Shown: positions 1 through 9,269, counted from the first letter of the stretch. The stretch is 47,439 nt of DNA from Bacillota bacterium (GCA_023663285.1 JAMPHT010000020.1:1-47439); one strand, 5' to 3'. Numbers and translations: made by a program. The notes: generated by a model not told the origin, from the sequence alone.

Positions 1-226
1 TATGGTGGCGGAAAGATAGTTAAAATACTGATTTAATCAGCGTTTCCCTAATAATGAGGGCAACTTAATAGAAGATGGATTGTCAGTATTTTATACCAAT
101 ACGGATCAAGAAGAGGTTACTATTGAGAATAGGTGTATTATTGATTTAGAAAAAGCAATAGAAGTAGTAACGGAGTTTTATAATAAAAAAACTTTGCCGA
201 AATGTATAGAATGGGAAGAACTTTAA
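1..226 (+). pseudogene. C-terminal end of a small acidic protein, broken or cut by the window edge
   Basis: A frame open from about position 32 to the TAA at 224-226 encodes an acidic tail with the pieces EDGLSVFYTN and LPKCIEWEEL. In the adjacent frame, positions 1-33 read YGGGKIVKILI before a stop, so the two pieces look like one coding sequence joined by a frameshift, although the 5' part is outside the window. The ending, a helix followed by a short W-E-E-L tail, reminds me of small immunity-type proteins such as Imm1, but this is a weak resemblance. The stretch is AT-rich compared with ychF downstream. A terminator follows at 291. Confidence 0.3.
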
Positions 227-290
227 GGATACACAGAAATATTCCAATATAATGCAAAAGAAAAACTATATATAAAACAAATATTAGGAT

Positions 291-337
291 AAAACTTCTC
301 CAGACAGCCAATCCTGAACGGAGAAGTTTTATTTTGT
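291..337 (+). terminator. Rho-independent terminator
   Basis: An 11-bp perfect stem (AAAACTTCTCC at 291-301 with GGAGAAGTTTT at 320-330) is followed by ATTTTGTCCTT. It closes the broken gene at the window start and separates it from the small gene at 401. Confidence 0.7.
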
Positions 338-400
338 CCTTAATATACTTTAAGTTCCAACATATAAAGCAAATAATTTGAAAGAGATTCGGAGGTCAGA

Positions 401-679
401 ATGATTATACAGCACTGCGCTACAGCAGAGGAAACAAATCAAAAGATGTACGGATATGCCCTCCGGGAGGATGGAAAAGTTTTTATTGTTCAGGAAGATG
501 GTGTAAAGGTTTCGGTAAGGGCAGAAACAGTTATGCCCTATCAGGCGAGCCATCGGCTGGAGGATCATATTTCTCTGACAAAGAGGACATTAGCGGCATT
601 TCATGAGAAAAAAATAAGTGTGGAAAAAGGAAGACGCAAATCCCGCGATTTACTTTTGAGCCTTGATATGCTATACTGA
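401..679 (+). CDS. Small protein of unknown function (92 aa)
   Basis: I do not recognise this protein. It starts with ATG 5 nt after a strong GGAGGT ribosome binding site (391-396). The predicted protein is soluble with no signal peptide or membrane segment. The N-terminal half alternates short beta-like stretches (YGYALREDGKVFIVQEDG) and the C-terminal half is basic and probably helical (HEKKISVEKGRRKSRD). It lies alone between a terminator and ychF, with only 66 nt before the ychF start, so it may share a transcript with ychF. Codon use and the ribosome binding site support a real gene; no function can be assigned. Confidence 0.65.
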   Translation: MIIQHCATAEETNQKMYGYALREDGKVFIVQEDGVKVSVRAETVMPYQASHRLEDHISLTKRTLAAFHEKKISVEKGRRKSRDLLLSLDMLY

Positions 680-745
680 CATAGCTGTTAAGGCTTTATA
701 TATATATGCTTGCATGAAAGAAAAACAAAAGGAGATATAGATAAA

Positions 746-1843
746 ATGAAATTAGGCATAATCGGACTTCCAAACGTTGGAAAAAGCACCCTTTTTAATT
801 CATTGACAAAGGCAGGGGCGGAATCGGCAAATTACCCCTTCTGTACCATCGACCCCAATGTGGGGGTGGTGGCAGTGCCGGACGAGAGGATCCGGCTTCT
901 GGGAGATATGTACCATTCAAAAAAGGTGACCCCGGCGGTGATTGAGTTTGTGGACATTGCCGGGCTGGTAAAGGGCGCCTCCAAGGGGGAGGGCCTGGGC
1001 AATCAGTTTTTGAGCAATATCCGGGAGGTGGATGCCATCGTGCACGTGGTGAGATGCTTTGAGGATGCCAATGTGGTCCATGTGGACGGCAGCGTGAATC
1101 CCCTGCGGGACATTGAAACCATAAATCTGGAGCTGATCTTCGCCGATCTGGAGGTGCTGGAAAGACGACTGGCAAAGGTTATCAAGGCGGCGCGAATGGA
1201 CAAGGCTGCGGCAAAGGAGCAGGCGTTCTTAGAGCGGATCAAGGCCCATCTTGAGAGCGGAAAACAGGCGAAGTCCATGGAGATCACGGATGAGGACGAG
1301 CTTGCTTTCATGAAGGAGTACAATTTCCTGACCTGGAAGCCTGTCATTTATGCCGCCAATGTATCAGAGGATGATCTGGGGGATGACGGCGCATCCAACG
1401 CCATGGTAGCGGAGGTGAGAAGGTTTGCAGGGGAGGAGAACAGCGAGGTGTTTGTCATCTGCGCCCAGATAGAGCAGGAGATCTCAGAGCTGGACGAGGA
1501 CGAGAAAGCCATGTTTTTAGAGGATCTTGGTCTGAAGGAGTCGGGATTGGAGAAGCTTGTCCGGGCCAGCTATTCCCTGCTGGGACTTATGAGCTTCCTG
1601 ACTGCCGGGGAGGACGAAACAAGAGCGTGGACCATAAAGACCGGCACAAAAGCGCCACAGGCGGCCGGCAAGATCCACACGGATTTTGAGAGGGGCTTTA
1701 TCAAGGCGGAGGTGGTGAATTATAAGGACCTTCTGGAGCAGGGTTCCCTGGCGGCGGCAAGGGAAAAAGGACTGGTTGGCATCGAGGGCAAGGATTACAT
1801 TGTGCAGGACGGGGACGTGATCTTGTTCCGGTTTAATGTATAG
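746..1843 (+). CDS. ychF: YchF/OLA1-family ribosome-associated ATPase
   Basis: The 365-aa product is full length for YchF. The P-loop GLPNVGKSTLF is near residues 7-17 and the G3 motif is DIAG. The base-specificity motif is NVSE in YAANVSEDD, the NxxE form that makes this family prefer ATP over GTP. The C-terminal third is the TGS domain. YchF-family proteins bind the ribosome and are linked to stress and translation control. I chose ATG 746, 11 nt after GGAG at 731-734, instead of the in-frame ATG 36 nt upstream, because the protein should begin MKLGIIGLPN. Transcription may continue into lgt, 42 nt downstream. Confidence 0.96.
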   Translation: MKLGIIGLPNVGKSTLFNSLTKAGAESANYPFCTIDPNVGVVAVPDERIRLLGDMYHSKKVTPAVIEFVDIAGLVKGASKGEGLGNQFLSNIREVDAIVHVVRCFEDANVVHVDGSVNPLRDIETINLELIFADLEVLERRLAKVIKAARMDKAAAKEQAFLERIKAHLESGKQAKSMEITDEDELAFMKEYNFLTWKPVIYAANVSEDDLGDDGASNAMVAEVRRFAGEENSEVFVICAQIEQEISELDEDEKAMFLEDLGLKESGLEKLVRASYSLLGLMSFLTAGEDETRAWTIKTGTKAPQAAGKIHTDFERGFIKAEVVNYKDLLEQGSLAAAREKGLVGIEGKDYIVQDGDVILFRFNV

Positions 1844-1885
1844 TTTTATGCGGCATGACGGGGGCGTTCCGGGAAAGGAGAATCT

Positions 1886-2779
1886 ATGAACGCAGGCGAA
1901 ATTGCCTTTCCTAATTTGGGGTTATATTTTCATGATGTGCCGGTATCGTTTAGTGTTTTTGGCTTTAAGATCGCATTTTACGGGCTGTTCATCGGTATCG
2001 GCGTGATGGCGGGGCTGCTGACGGCGGTGCAGGTGGCGAAGAAAACCGGTCAGGATCCGGATGATTACTGGGATTTTGCTATCTGGGCAGTGCTTTTTTC
2101 CGTCATAGGCGCCAGGATCTATTATGTGATATTTTCCTGGGATGATTACAAAAATGATCTGCTCAGTATTTTCAGGCTCCGCAGCGGCGGCCTGGCTATT
2201 TATGGCGGAGTCATAGCGGCTTTTATCACTCTTTTTGTCTGGTGCAGGATCAAGAAGAAGAATCCGCTGCTGATAGGGGACACGGCCATGCCGGGGCTGA
2301 TCCTGGGACAGGCGATCGGACGTTGGGGAAATTTCGTGAACCGGGAAGTGTTCGGAGATTATTACAACGGTCTCTTTTCCATGCAGATCCCTGTTGCGGA
2401 TGTGCGGGACTACAGCGATATTACCGAGAAGATTGCCGCGAACATCCCGGCGGGCGCAAATTACATCAACGTACATCCCACCTTTTTGTATGAGAGCGTC
2501 TGGAATCTGTTGATTTTTGCACTTCTTCTGGTGTACAGAAAGCATAAAAGGTTTGACGGCGAGCTTTGTCTGCTCTATCTGGGGGGCTATGGCGTGGGAC
2601 GTTTTCTGATAGAGGGAATCAGAACAGATACGCTGTTTATCCCCGGAACCGCTGTGCCGGTGTCCCAGGTGCTGGCGCTGGTGATGGTCATCTTTGCGGT
2701 GGCGGCGGACATTGTGGTGCGCATAAGGATGAAGAAAGGCGGACATTCTGATGCAGAGCGGCAGGGAGGCGGCTTTTGA
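1886..2779 (+). CDS. lgt: Prolipoprotein diacylglyceryl transferase
   Basis: Lgt moves the diacylglyceryl group from phosphatidylglycerol to the lipobox cysteine of prolipoproteins, the first step of lipoprotein maturation at the membrane. The 297-aa protein has about seven hydrophobic segments and the family signature GRWGNFVNREVFG near residues 148-160, with the conserved Arg and Asn residues present. The end is basic and hydrophilic. The start follows AAAGGAG with good spacing. Two likely lipoprotein substrates are encoded in this window (the amidase at 8265 and the transglutaminase-like protein at 24070). Transcription ends at the bidirectional terminator at 2861. Confidence 0.96.
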   Translation: MNAGEIAFPNLGLYFHDVPVSFSVFGFKIAFYGLFIGIGVMAGLLTAVQVAKKTGQDPDDYWDFAIWAVLFSVIGARIYYVIFSWDDYKNDLLSIFRLRSGGLAIYGGVIAAFITLFVWCRIKKKNPLLIGDTAMPGLILGQAIGRWGNFVNREVFGDYYNGLFSMQIPVADVRDYSDITEKIAANIPAGANYINVHPTFLYESVWNLLIFALLLVYRKHKRFDGELCLLYLGGYGVGRFLIEGIRTDTLFIPGTAVPVSQVLALVMVIFAVAADIVVRIRMKKGGHSDAERQGGGF

Positions 2780-2860
2780 CTTCCGAGGACAAAATGTGTT
2801 TTTCAGATGTATTTTGCCTTGCAGCTGGGGTGTTGACCTGTCTGCATGGATACGGCATAT

Positions 2861-2892
2861 AAAAAGAGACTGACGCACACCAGTCTCTTTTT
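2861..2892. terminator. Bidirectional terminator between lgt and glgD
   Basis: A 12-bp perfect stem (AAAAAGAGACTG at 2861-2872 with its complement at 2881-2892) has an 8-nt loop and runs of A and T on its two sides. It can therefore stop transcription from lgt (plus) and from glgC-glgD (minus). The genes converge here. Confidence 0.85.
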
Positions 2893-2945
2893 ATGATAAC
2901 AGAATTTTCGCGAAGCAGGAATCCTATTGTTGAATACGAAATTCC

Positions 2946-4088
2946 TCAGATCTTCTTGGATTTTCCGATATAGATGGGGAAGCTGTCCGCCCCCTTCATC
3001 TCTTTGCCCGCAGTGATCAGCACATTCTTGTCGGCGATCAGGTACTCCACATTCGCGCCGGACTCGATCACCGTTCCCTGCATCAGGATGCAGTTCTTGA
3101 CCTTTGCGCCCTTTGCAATCTTCACTCCACGGAACAGGATGCTGTTCTCCACCTCGCCCTCGATCAGGCAGCCGTCTGCAGCCATCACGTTCTGGACCTT
3201 GGCGCCCTCGATATATCTGGTAGGGTTGTCGTCCCTGATCTTTGTGTAGATCGGGAAGCCTGAGAAGAGAGCGTCCAGATTATAATCATCCAGCAGCTTC
3301 ATGTTCTCGTCAAAATAGCTCTTGAGGTCGCTGATGCGCGCCACATAGCCGTCGTATTTGTAAGCATGGACATTCAGCTTGTTAAGGTTGGGCATCAGCA
3401 CATCCCGCTCAAAATAGGATTGTCCGCGGACAAAAGCCGTATTGATCAGGTCGATCAGGAGTTCCCGGTCGATCAGATAAATGTTCATGCTGAAATTCTG
3501 AATGCCGGATTCTCTGGGATTCACATAGATCCTGGTGATCCGCTCGTCCTCGATGGCGAAGGTGTAATAGAAGCCCTTGTCATTGGATTTGGACTGGATA
3601 AGGCTCTCCGGAAGCTCCTGCTCATTGTAGGCGACAGTCACATCCGCGCCGCTCTCCACATGGGCCCTTATCATGGCCTTGAAATCAAAATTCATCACGA
3701 TATTGGTGTCCGTGATGACCACATATTTTTCCTTTTGGTTCCGCAGGAAGCCCAGCAGGCTTGCCAGGGCGTCCACACGTCCGCTGTAGGGCTTGCTTCC
3801 CTTTTCGGCAAAGGGCGGGAAGATGTTCAGGCCGCCGTTTTTGCGGACCAGGTCCCACTCACGGCCGGAGCCCAGGTGATCCATCAGGGAGTGGTAATTG
3901 TTGTTTGCCATAACGCAGATATTGTCAATATCGCAGTGAGACATACTGGACAGAATGAAATCGATCAGACGATAACGGCTGGCAAAGGGGATAGACGCCA
4001 TCATACGCACATTGACCAGCTCCGGGACCAGCGCGTCATAGCTGTTGGGGAAAATAATGCCGAGCGCGTTCATATTTGTGTTTAACAT
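2946..4088 (-). CDS. glgD: GlgD, non-catalytic-type subunit of glucose-1-phosphate adenylyltransferase
   Basis: The 380-aa protein has the nucleotidyltransferase fold followed by a left-handed beta-helix of hexapeptide repeats ([20 protein letters not shown] and onward). Where GlgC has the glycine-rich AGGQGSRL loop and the Lys of KPAVPFGG, this protein reads [16 protein letters not shown], so the nucleotide-binding loop is absent. That is typical of GlgD, which in Firmicutes joins GlgC in a mixed complex and modulates its activity. Its ATG lies inside the end of glgC (7-nt overlap), so translation is coupled. No glgA, glgB or glgP is in the window. Confidence 0.93.
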   Translation of the reverse strand: MLNTNMNALGIIFPNSYDALVPELVNVRMMASIPFASRYRLIDFILSSMSHCDIDNICVMANNNYHSLMDHLGSGREWDLVRKNGGLNIFPPFAEKGSKPYSGRVDALASLLGFLRNQKEKYVVITDTNIVMNFDFKAMIRAHVESGADVTVAYNEQELPESLIQSKSNDKGFYYTFAIEDERITRIYVNPRESGIQNFSMNIYLIDRELLIDLINTAFVRGQSYFERDVLMPNLNKLNVHAYKYDGYVARISDLKSYFDENMKLLDDYNLDALFSGFPIYTKIRDDNPTRYIEGAKVQNVMAADGCLIEGEVENSILFRGVKIAKGAKVKNCILMQGTVIESGANVEYLIADKNVLITAGKEMKGADSFPIYIGKSKKI

Positions 4089-5290
4089 TGTACCTCACCG
4101 CCTTCCACATTGTTTCTTACCATGGCCTTGGGTCCTACCGTGGCATTGTCGCCGATGGTAATGCCCGTGCCGATGGTGGCCACGCCGTTTTCCGTCTCGG
4201 TGGGCATCGCCCCTACTACGGCGTTCTCGCCGATGGTCACATTTTCCGCCACGATGCAGTGCTTCACCACAGCGCCGGACTTAATGACCGTGCCGCCCAT
4301 GATCACGGCGTCCTCCACCACAGCGTCCTTTTCCACTTTTACGCCTGCAAACAGCACGGAATGCTTCACAGTGCCCTTGATGCGGCAGCCGTCGGTGATC
4401 ATGGAGTTCTCCACCACAGCGCCGGCGTTTATCTTGTGACCGGTCATGCCGCTGTTGCGGCTGTAGATCTTCCAGCCCTCGTCAAACAGATCGATGCCGC
4501 TGTGTTCCGGATCCAGCACCTCCATGTTGGCTTCCCACAGGGAGGAGATGGTTCCCACGTCCTTCCAGTAGCCGTTGAAATGGTATGCGTACATTTTCCG
4601 GCCGTCCCGCAGGAGGCTGGGAATGACGTTCTTGCCGAAGTCGTTTTCGGAATTGGGATCCGCCTCGTCCTCCTCCAGATATTTTTTCAGAATGTCCCAG
4701 TTGAAGATGTAGATTCCCATGGAAGCCAGGTTGGACTTTGGCTCCTTGGGTTTTTCCTGGAATTCCGTGATCCTGTCGTTGTCATCCGCCACCATCAGGC
4801 CGAAGCGGGAAGCTTCTTCCCAGGGCACCTCCATAACGGCCACGCTGAATTCAGCGCCCTTTTCCTTGTGGAACTGCAGGAAATCGTTGTAATCCTGCTT
4901 GCAGATCTGGTCTCCGGACAGGATGATGACATACTGAGGGTCATACCGCTCGATAAAGGAAATATTCTGATAAATTGCGTTGGCGGTTCCCTTATACCAG
5001 TCGGAGCCGCTTGCCTTCTGGTAAGGCGGCAGGACATGGACTCCGCCGTAGAGACGGTCCAGATCCCAGGGTTGTCCGTTCCCGATATATTCATTCAACA
5101 CCAGCGGCTGGTACTGAGTCAGGATACCAACCGTATCGATTCCGGAATTGACACAGTTGGACAGCGGGAAATCGATGATTCGATATTTCCCACCAAACGG
5201 GACTGCCGGCTTTGCCAGCTTTTCGGTCAATGCGTACAGGCGGGAGCCTTGTCCCCCGGCGAGAAGCATTGCAATCATTTCTTTTGCCAT
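4082..5290 (-). CDS. glgC: Glucose-1-phosphate adenylyltransferase, catalytic subunit
   Basis: GlgC makes ADP-glucose from ATP and glucose-1-phosphate, the committed step of bacterial glycogen synthesis. The 402-aa protein opens with [13 protein letters not shown] and [20 protein letters not shown]. The centre has the sugar-phosphate region [18 protein letters not shown], and the C-terminus is the beta-helix with repeats such as [20 protein letters not shown]. The start has an AGGAGG site on the minus strand (5297-5302). It is the first gene of a two-gene operon with glgD. Confidence 0.96.
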   Translation of the reverse strand: MAKEMIAMLLAGGQGSRLYALTEKLAKPAVPFGGKYRIIDFPLSNCVNSGIDTVGILTQYQPLVLNEYIGNGQPWDLDRLYGGVHVLPPYQKASGSDWYKGTANAIYQNISFIERYDPQYVIILSGDQICKQDYNDFLQFHKEKGAEFSVAVMEVPWEEASRFGLMVADDNDRITEFQEKPKEPKSNLASMGIYIFNWDILKKYLEEDEADPNSENDFGKNVIPSLLRDGRKMYAYHFNGYWKDVGTISSLWEANMEVLDPEHSGIDLFDEGWKIYSRNSGMTGHKINAGAVVENSMITDGCRIKGTVKHSVLFAGVKVEKDAVVEDAVIMGGTVIKSGAVVKHCIVAENVTIGENAVVGAMPTETENGVATIGTGITIGDNATVGPKAMVRNNVEGGEVQC

Positions 5291-5336
5291 AGTTTTACCT
5301 CCTGTTTTACTACCATATTATAAATTATACAATTTT

Positions 5337-5364
5337 ATTCTAAAAAAAGGTAGCAAATTGTGAA
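5337..5364 (-). promoter_or_regulatory. Candidate promoter for glgC-glgD
   Basis: On the minus strand, TTCACA (5364-5359) and TAGAAT (5342-5337) are 16 nt apart in a very AT-rich stretch upstream of glgC. Two TATAAT hexamers lie just downstream on the same strand and could be alternative -10 boxes. The region is too AT-rich to choose with confidence. Confidence 0.35.
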
Positions 5365-5427
5365 AATTGTTTAAAAAAAAAGCAACAAAAAATAAGCGCG
5401 CTGACTGGTAAAAAGTAACAGTTCAGG

Positions 5428-5685
5428 ATGGAGCAGGCCAACGCCTGTTTAAGCAGGTTTAATCCTGATTTAAGAATGACGGATGTTGCCGGATTTTATG
5501 TCAAACAGATCACGGTTTATGCCAAAGCGGAAAAGAAATTTCCGCCTTCTGCCGATATTATTATGACAGACAAAAGACGAAGGCACAGGCAAGGGAGGAT
5601 ACAGCAGAGCCAGAGACAGGAAAGCTGGCGCATAGGCAAAGCTGATATAGCAGGAGCAGATACAGATAAGGAGAGCAGAGCATGA
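5428..5685 (+). CDS. Possible short reading frame upstream of the coiled-coil gene
   Basis: This 85-codon frame ends in an ATGA overlap with the next gene, the arrangement expected for translational coupling. The start has only a weak site (CAGG just before ATG). The translation is polar and basic in its second half with no recognisable domain. A 7-bp hairpin (GCGGAAA 5527-5533 with TTTCCGC 5539-5545) sits inside it. It may be a leader segment and not a protein gene. Confidence 0.22.
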   Translation: MEQANACLSRFNPDLRMTDVAGFYVKQITVYAKAEKKFPPSADIIMTDKRRRHRQGRIQQSQRQESWRIGKADIAGADTDKESRA

Positions 5686-6653
5686 GCACAGTTGACATAA
5701 GCAGCAGAATGAGAGATTACGGGTGTTATACTATAAGGCACCGAGCGGAAAGCAGGAGAGGGACGGAATACGCAAAGGGACAGGGGAGGAATGAGACTGC
5801 GAGTAATAGGGCGGCCGGGGACCTGTCGGAAAACGGCGCAGCCGGGCGAGGACTTTTTCGTGATAAAATAGCGGGCGTTTCTGATATGAGAACCGGAGAG
5901 AAGACAGTCGCGGAAAGCGCTGTCAAGGCGGAGCGTGCCGCGAGCGAAAACCGGGCAGGCATGGCAGAGGCAGGCGATGCAGCAAAATGCGTCGCAGAAT
6001 ATGCCACGGAATACAATACGGAGCATACTGCGGGAAATGCCATGGCGGCGGGATATGCCGCCACAGGCGAAAAAGCGCCCAGTGATATGAGCCTTGAGGA
6101 GTATGCCCATTATATTTACAGCCAGATCTCGGAACTGTCGCGGCGAAATTACAGCAGGGGAAATTCCGTTTTTATCTATATTTCGGAGGAGGGCTTCCGC
6201 GCCATGCAGAATGATCCGGAATATGAAGCCTGGGTCATGGAGAATATCAGGGAAGCCTATGCGTTTGCCGGAAACAGGGGCGGGCATGACGGTTATCACA
6301 GCGCCCAATTCTTCGGGGCTACAAAGGAGGAGTACAGGGGACAGAGCTGGTCGTCGGGCTGCAGCAAGTGCGAGCAGGAGAGAAGACAGGAATTGAAGAG
6401 GAAAAGAAAAAAGCAGCTCCAGGCCCTGCTCAAAAAAAGGCGGGAGCAGAAGCTGCTGGAGAGACAGCGTCTGGAAAAGCTGTATCAGGAGAAAAGGCGG
6501 CTGGAGAAGTCGGTATATAAAAAAATGCTGGTAAAGAAAGCCTCGGAGCGGGAAAAGCTGGAGGAGGAGCACCGGAAGGAAGCTCTGGCCCGGCGGGAGG
6601 CCGCGTCCGCTTTCAGAATGTATATGGCGATCTTGAAGTATAATCAGCAGTAA
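5682..6653 (+). CDS. Uncharacterised protein with a central conserved-looking domain and basic coiled-coil tail (323 aa)
   Basis: The start follows AAGGAG at 5668-5673. Three zones are visible. Residues 1-130 are low-complexity and Ala/Glu/Arg-rich. Residues about 130-215 look folded, with SLEEYAHYIYSQISELS, VFIYISEEGFRAMQNDPEYE and WVMENIREAYAFAG. Residues about 225-310 are a long Lys/Arg/Glu helix, probably a coiled coil. The middle segment resembles uncharacterised Lachnospiraceae proteins (DUF6033-like by recollection; low certainty). There is no signal peptide or membrane segment. It lies 114 nt upstream of an ECF sigma factor, but a functional link is not shown by the sequence. Confidence 0.7.
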   Translation: MSTVDISSRMRDYGCYTIRHRAESRRGTEYAKGQGRNETASNRAAGDLSENGAAGRGLFRDKIAGVSDMRTGEKTVAESAVKAERAASENRAGMAEAGDAAKCVAEYATEYNTEHTAGNAMAAGYAATGEKAPSDMSLEEYAHYIYSQISELSRRNYSRGNSVFIYISEEGFRAMQNDPEYEAWVMENIREAYAFAGNRGGHDGYHSAQFFGATKEEYRGQSWSSGCSKCEQERRQELKRKRKKQLQALLKKRREQKLLERQRLEKLYQEKRRLEKSVYKKMLVKKASEREKLEEEHRKEALARREAASAFRMYMAILKYNQQ

Positions 6654-6767
6654 AAAAATTTGTAACGAAAACCTTCCGAACCGGATATACAGGTAACAGG
6701 TACAAAGCAGATCTAAAGTGCAGGGCGCCGCACACAAACGCACACAAAGGAAGGAGGGCAGATAGAT

Positions 6768-7229
6768 ATGGAAGAATTGTATAAAGAAAATGCAGCTCTC
6801 GTCTATCATTTCCTGCTCTCCAAGTGCAGAGACCCGGAGGTGGCGGAGGATCTGACCCAGGAAACCTTTTTACAGGCATTAAGATCCATTGACAGCTACA
6901 ACGGGAGCTGTAAGATTTCCGTCTGGCTGTGCCAGATTGCGAAACACCTGTTATATCAGTATTGGGAAAAGCGAAAGGAAAGCGTTCCTCTGGAGGATGA
7001 CTGGATGCTTTCGGAGGAGCCGGGGGTAGAACGGCAGGTCCTGGCCAGAGAGGAGCTTCTGGATGTGCTGGGCAGGCTGCATCAGCTGCCGGTGAACATG
7101 AGAGAGGTGGTATATCTTCGGATCGCAGGAGATCTGTCCTTTAAGGAGATCGGGCGGATCATGGGGAGATCCGAGAACTGGGCCAGGGTCAATTTCTTTC
7201 GCGCAAAGGAGCTGTTAAAGAAAAGCTGA
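6768..7229 (+). CDS. ECF-type RNA polymerase sigma factor
   Basis: The 153-aa protein has only sigma regions 2 and 4. Region 2 includes DPEVAEDLTQETFLQAL and the promoter-melting segment around SVWLCQIAKHLL. Region 4 is a helix-turn-helix with LSFKEIGRIMGRSENWARV. The GGAGGG site at about 6753-6758 supports the start. The next gene is a zinc-finger membrane anti-sigma, so this is a regulated sigma/anti-sigma pair. ECF factors of this kind often control cell-envelope stress genes and their own operon; the upstream TGTAAC at about 6661 could be part of an autoregulated -35, but the matching -10 is unclear. Confidence 0.9.
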   Translation: MEELYKENAALVYHFLLSKCRDPEVAEDLTQETFLQALRSIDSYNGSCKISVWLCQIAKHLLYQYWEKRKESVPLEDDWMLSEEPGVERQVLAREELLDVLGRLHQLPVNMREVVYLRIAGDLSFKEIGRIMGRSENWARVNFFRAKELLKKS

Positions 7230-7268
7230 TGTGAAAATGTCGGCTTCGGGAAAGGGAGGAAGGAAAAT

Positions 7269-8081
7269 ATGAGTAGAATCAGCTGTAATGTGACAAAGGA
7301 TCTGCTGTCCTCTTATCTGGACGAGGTGTGTTCCGGGGAATCCAGGGAGCTGGTGGAGGAGCATCTGAAGGAGTGCGCATCCTGCCGGGAGTTCTTAAAG
7401 GAGCTTCAGAGGCAGGATATGGGGAAGGATGCGCCCAGAGTGGCTTATCTGAAGAAGGTGCGCCGTTTTGTGGATATTCAGTCGCTGCTGGGGATATTTC
7501 TGCCCCTGCTGATGCTGCTGGGAGGATTCTATGGTGTGAATTGTGCCGGCGTAGGCTCAAGTTTGTTTTATTATATAGAAATGCCTGTTATGATGCTGCT
7601 GTGCGCCTATGGGCTCTGGGGCGGCAAAAGGATCGGCAGACCGGAGGGGCTGGAGTGGCTGGCTCCGGCTTTTGGAGCAGTGGTGTTCTGCGCCATGGCA
7701 GTGATGCGGTATCTGCTGATTGCCTGGACCGTCAAATACGGGGAAGGCGATTGGCCGGACTGGCTGGAAAATCTGGGCCCCCGTATGCATACCGGGTGTA
7801 TGGCGGCAGCGTTTGCGTCGGTGCTCCTGCTGGCAGGGCTGGTGTTTCTGGCAAAGAGAAAGGGTAAGATCCTGCCGGTGAGCCAGAATCTTGCCTTCTT
7901 GAATCTGAATCTTGCATTGTCCTTTGACATGGTCATGTACAATATGTCTGACGTGGAGTCGCTGCAGTCCTTCATGGTCCGCAACAGTATGGTCCTGCTG
8001 TTTGAGTTCCTGCTGGTCACTGTCCTGCTGGCAGTGTTTTGCCGTGCCGGGCTTATGAAGCGGGTGGAGATAACGGAATGA
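7269..8081 (+). CDS. Zinc-finger membrane anti-sigma factor
   Basis: The 270-aa protein begins with an anti-sigma zinc finger: CNVTKDLLSSYLDE followed by HLKECASC, the HxxxCxxC signature near residues 33-40. After it come about five hydrophobic segments, the first near residues 75-93, placing the rest in the membrane. It starts 40 nt after the sigma gene, behind a GGGAGGA-type site, and would hold the sigma factor inactive until an envelope signal arrives. The membrane part is longer than in single-span anti-sigmas and may itself be the sensor. I cannot assign the signal. Confidence 0.85.
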   Translation: MSRISCNVTKDLLSSYLDEVCSGESRELVEEHLKECASCREFLKELQRQDMGKDAPRVAYLKKVRRFVDIQSLLGIFLPLLMLLGGFYGVNCAGVGSSLFYYIEMPVMMLLCAYGLWGGKRIGRPEGLEWLAPAFGAVVFCAMAVMRYLLIAWTVKYGEGDWPDWLENLGPRMHTGCMAAAFASVLLLAGLVFLAKRKGKILPVSQNLAFLNLNLALSFDMVMYNMSDVESLQSFMVRNSMVLLFEFLLVTVLLAVFCRAGLMKRVEITE

Positions 8082-8141
8082 CTTAGATTTTCCCTGCGCT
8101 GTTTTTGGGCGGAGATCGCTGCGGGGGAAGTAAATTCTCGT

Positions 8142-8170
8142 TTTACAGCTTATACATGACATGGTATAAT
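8142..8170 (+). promoter_or_regulatory. Strong housekeeping-type promoter for the amidase gene
   Basis: TTTACA (8142-8147) and TATAAT (8165-8170) are exactly 17 nt apart. The start point should be near 8177, which excludes any amidase start upstream of it and supports ATG 8265, with a leader of about 88 nt. Confidence 0.75.
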
Positions 8171-8264
8171 GTGCGCAAAGGAAAATCAGATGCTATCATT
8201 TTTTGTGGAAAGCCTGACAAAGAGGATAGGGCCGGTACAGGCAGGGGTGAGAAACGAGAAGATA

Positions 8265-9269
8265 ATGAAAATAAAATCCACATTTAAGATTTGCATATTA
8301 GTGTTGGCAGTGCTGACCACAGGCTGCGGGGCTGCCGGGGATCTCATGAAAAACAGTGCAAAGCTGCGGGAGTCCCCGGAAGCGGAGTGGACTGCAGAAG
8401 CAGGGGAAAACACAGACCCAGTGGAAAACATAGATGCAGTGGAAAACACAGACCTGGAAAAAATCAAAGATACAGAAGAAAGCGCAGGGGCAAAGGAAAA
8501 CGCAGGAGCAGACGGCGGCGAGCGCACAGAAGAGACCTTCCGGGAAAATGAGCTGAACGCATCGGAGGAAAGCTGGGGGGATCCCGCCGGGAAGGCGGCA
8601 GAGTCCCAGGAGACTATGGCGGGAGAAGGAAGCGGGAAGCTGGTGGTGATCGACGCGGGACATCAGAAAAAGGGAAACAAGGAGAAGGAGCCTTTAGGCC
8701 CCGGTTCCCAGGAGATGAAGGCAAAGGTCTCCTCCGGCACCGCAGGCTGTGTCAGCGGCTGGGCGGAATACGAGCTGAATCTGGCAGTGGCGCTGAAGCT
8801 GCGGGATATTCTGGAGGAAAAGGGGCATGAGGTCATTATGGTCCGGGAGACCCATGATGTGGATATCAGCAACAGTGAACGGGCGGCGGTTGCCAATGAC
8901 GCCGGTGCGGACGCTTTTGTCCGCATTCATGCCAACGGCTCGGAGGACCCGTCCGTACACGGCGCAATGACGATCTGCCAGACCCCGGACAATCCCTATA
9001 ACGGGGAGCTTTATGAGGACAGCAGGAGGCTGTCGGACTGTATCCTGGATGAACTGACGGAGTATACAGGCTGCAAAAAGAGAAAGGTATGGGAGACGGA
9101 TACCATGAGCGGCATCAACTGGTGCCAGGTGCCGGTGACGATCGTGGAGATGGGGTACATGACAAATCCGGAGGAGGACGCTCTGATGGCTACGGAGGCG
9201 TATCAGACCCTGCTGGCGGAGGGGATCGCTGACGGGCTGGACAGCTTTTTTGCGGGATATGGAGGTTAG
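8265..9269 (+). CDS. Lipoprotein N-acetylmuramoyl-L-alanine amidase (Amidase_3)
   Basis: This enzyme cuts the bond between MurNAc and the stem peptide of peptidoglycan. The 334-aa product begins with a lipoprotein signal peptide ending in the lipobox LTTGC near residues 17-21, so it should be tethered outside the membrane. Residues about 40-125 are an acidic spacer with degenerate repeats of the form ENxDxVEN. The catalytic domain follows, with zinc ligands visible in [14 protein letters not shown] and [10 protein letters not shown] and the catalytic Glu in [12 protein letters not shown]. The promoter at 8142 rules out longer starts. Its stop lies 16 nt before the response regulator start. 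The preceding sigma/anti-sigma pair may control it. Confidence 0.9.
   Translation: MKIKSTFKICILVLAVLTTGCGAAGDLMKNSAKLRESPEAEWTAEAGENTDPVENIDAVENTDLEKIKDTEESAGAKENAGADGGERTEETFRENELNASEESWGDPAGKAAESQETMAGEGSGKLVVIDAGHQKKGNKEKEPLGPGSQEMKAKVSSGTAGCVSGWAEYELNLAVALKLRDILEEKGHEVIMVRETHDVDISNSERAAVANDAGADAFVRIHANGSEDPSVHGAMTICQTPDNPYNGELYEDSRRLSDCILDELTEYTGCKKRKVWETDTMSGINWCQVPVTIVEMGYMTNPEEDALMATEAYQTLLAEGIADGLDSFFAGYGG

Noticed and set aside
4076-5323. Long plus-strand open frame opposite glgC
   Set aside because: It is the mirror of glgC codon structure; it has no ribosome binding site or family motifs, while glgC on minus is unmistakable.
5517-6809. 430-codon minus-strand frame opposite the coiled-coil gene
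   Set aside because: Rich in Leu, Ser and Arg in the pattern expected from the complement of a Lys/Glu-rich coiled coil; it also runs into the sigma gene region without a site of its own.
8169-8264. Longer start for the amidase at 8169
   Set aside because: It lies inside the -10 box of the promoter and would mask the lipoprotein signal peptide.
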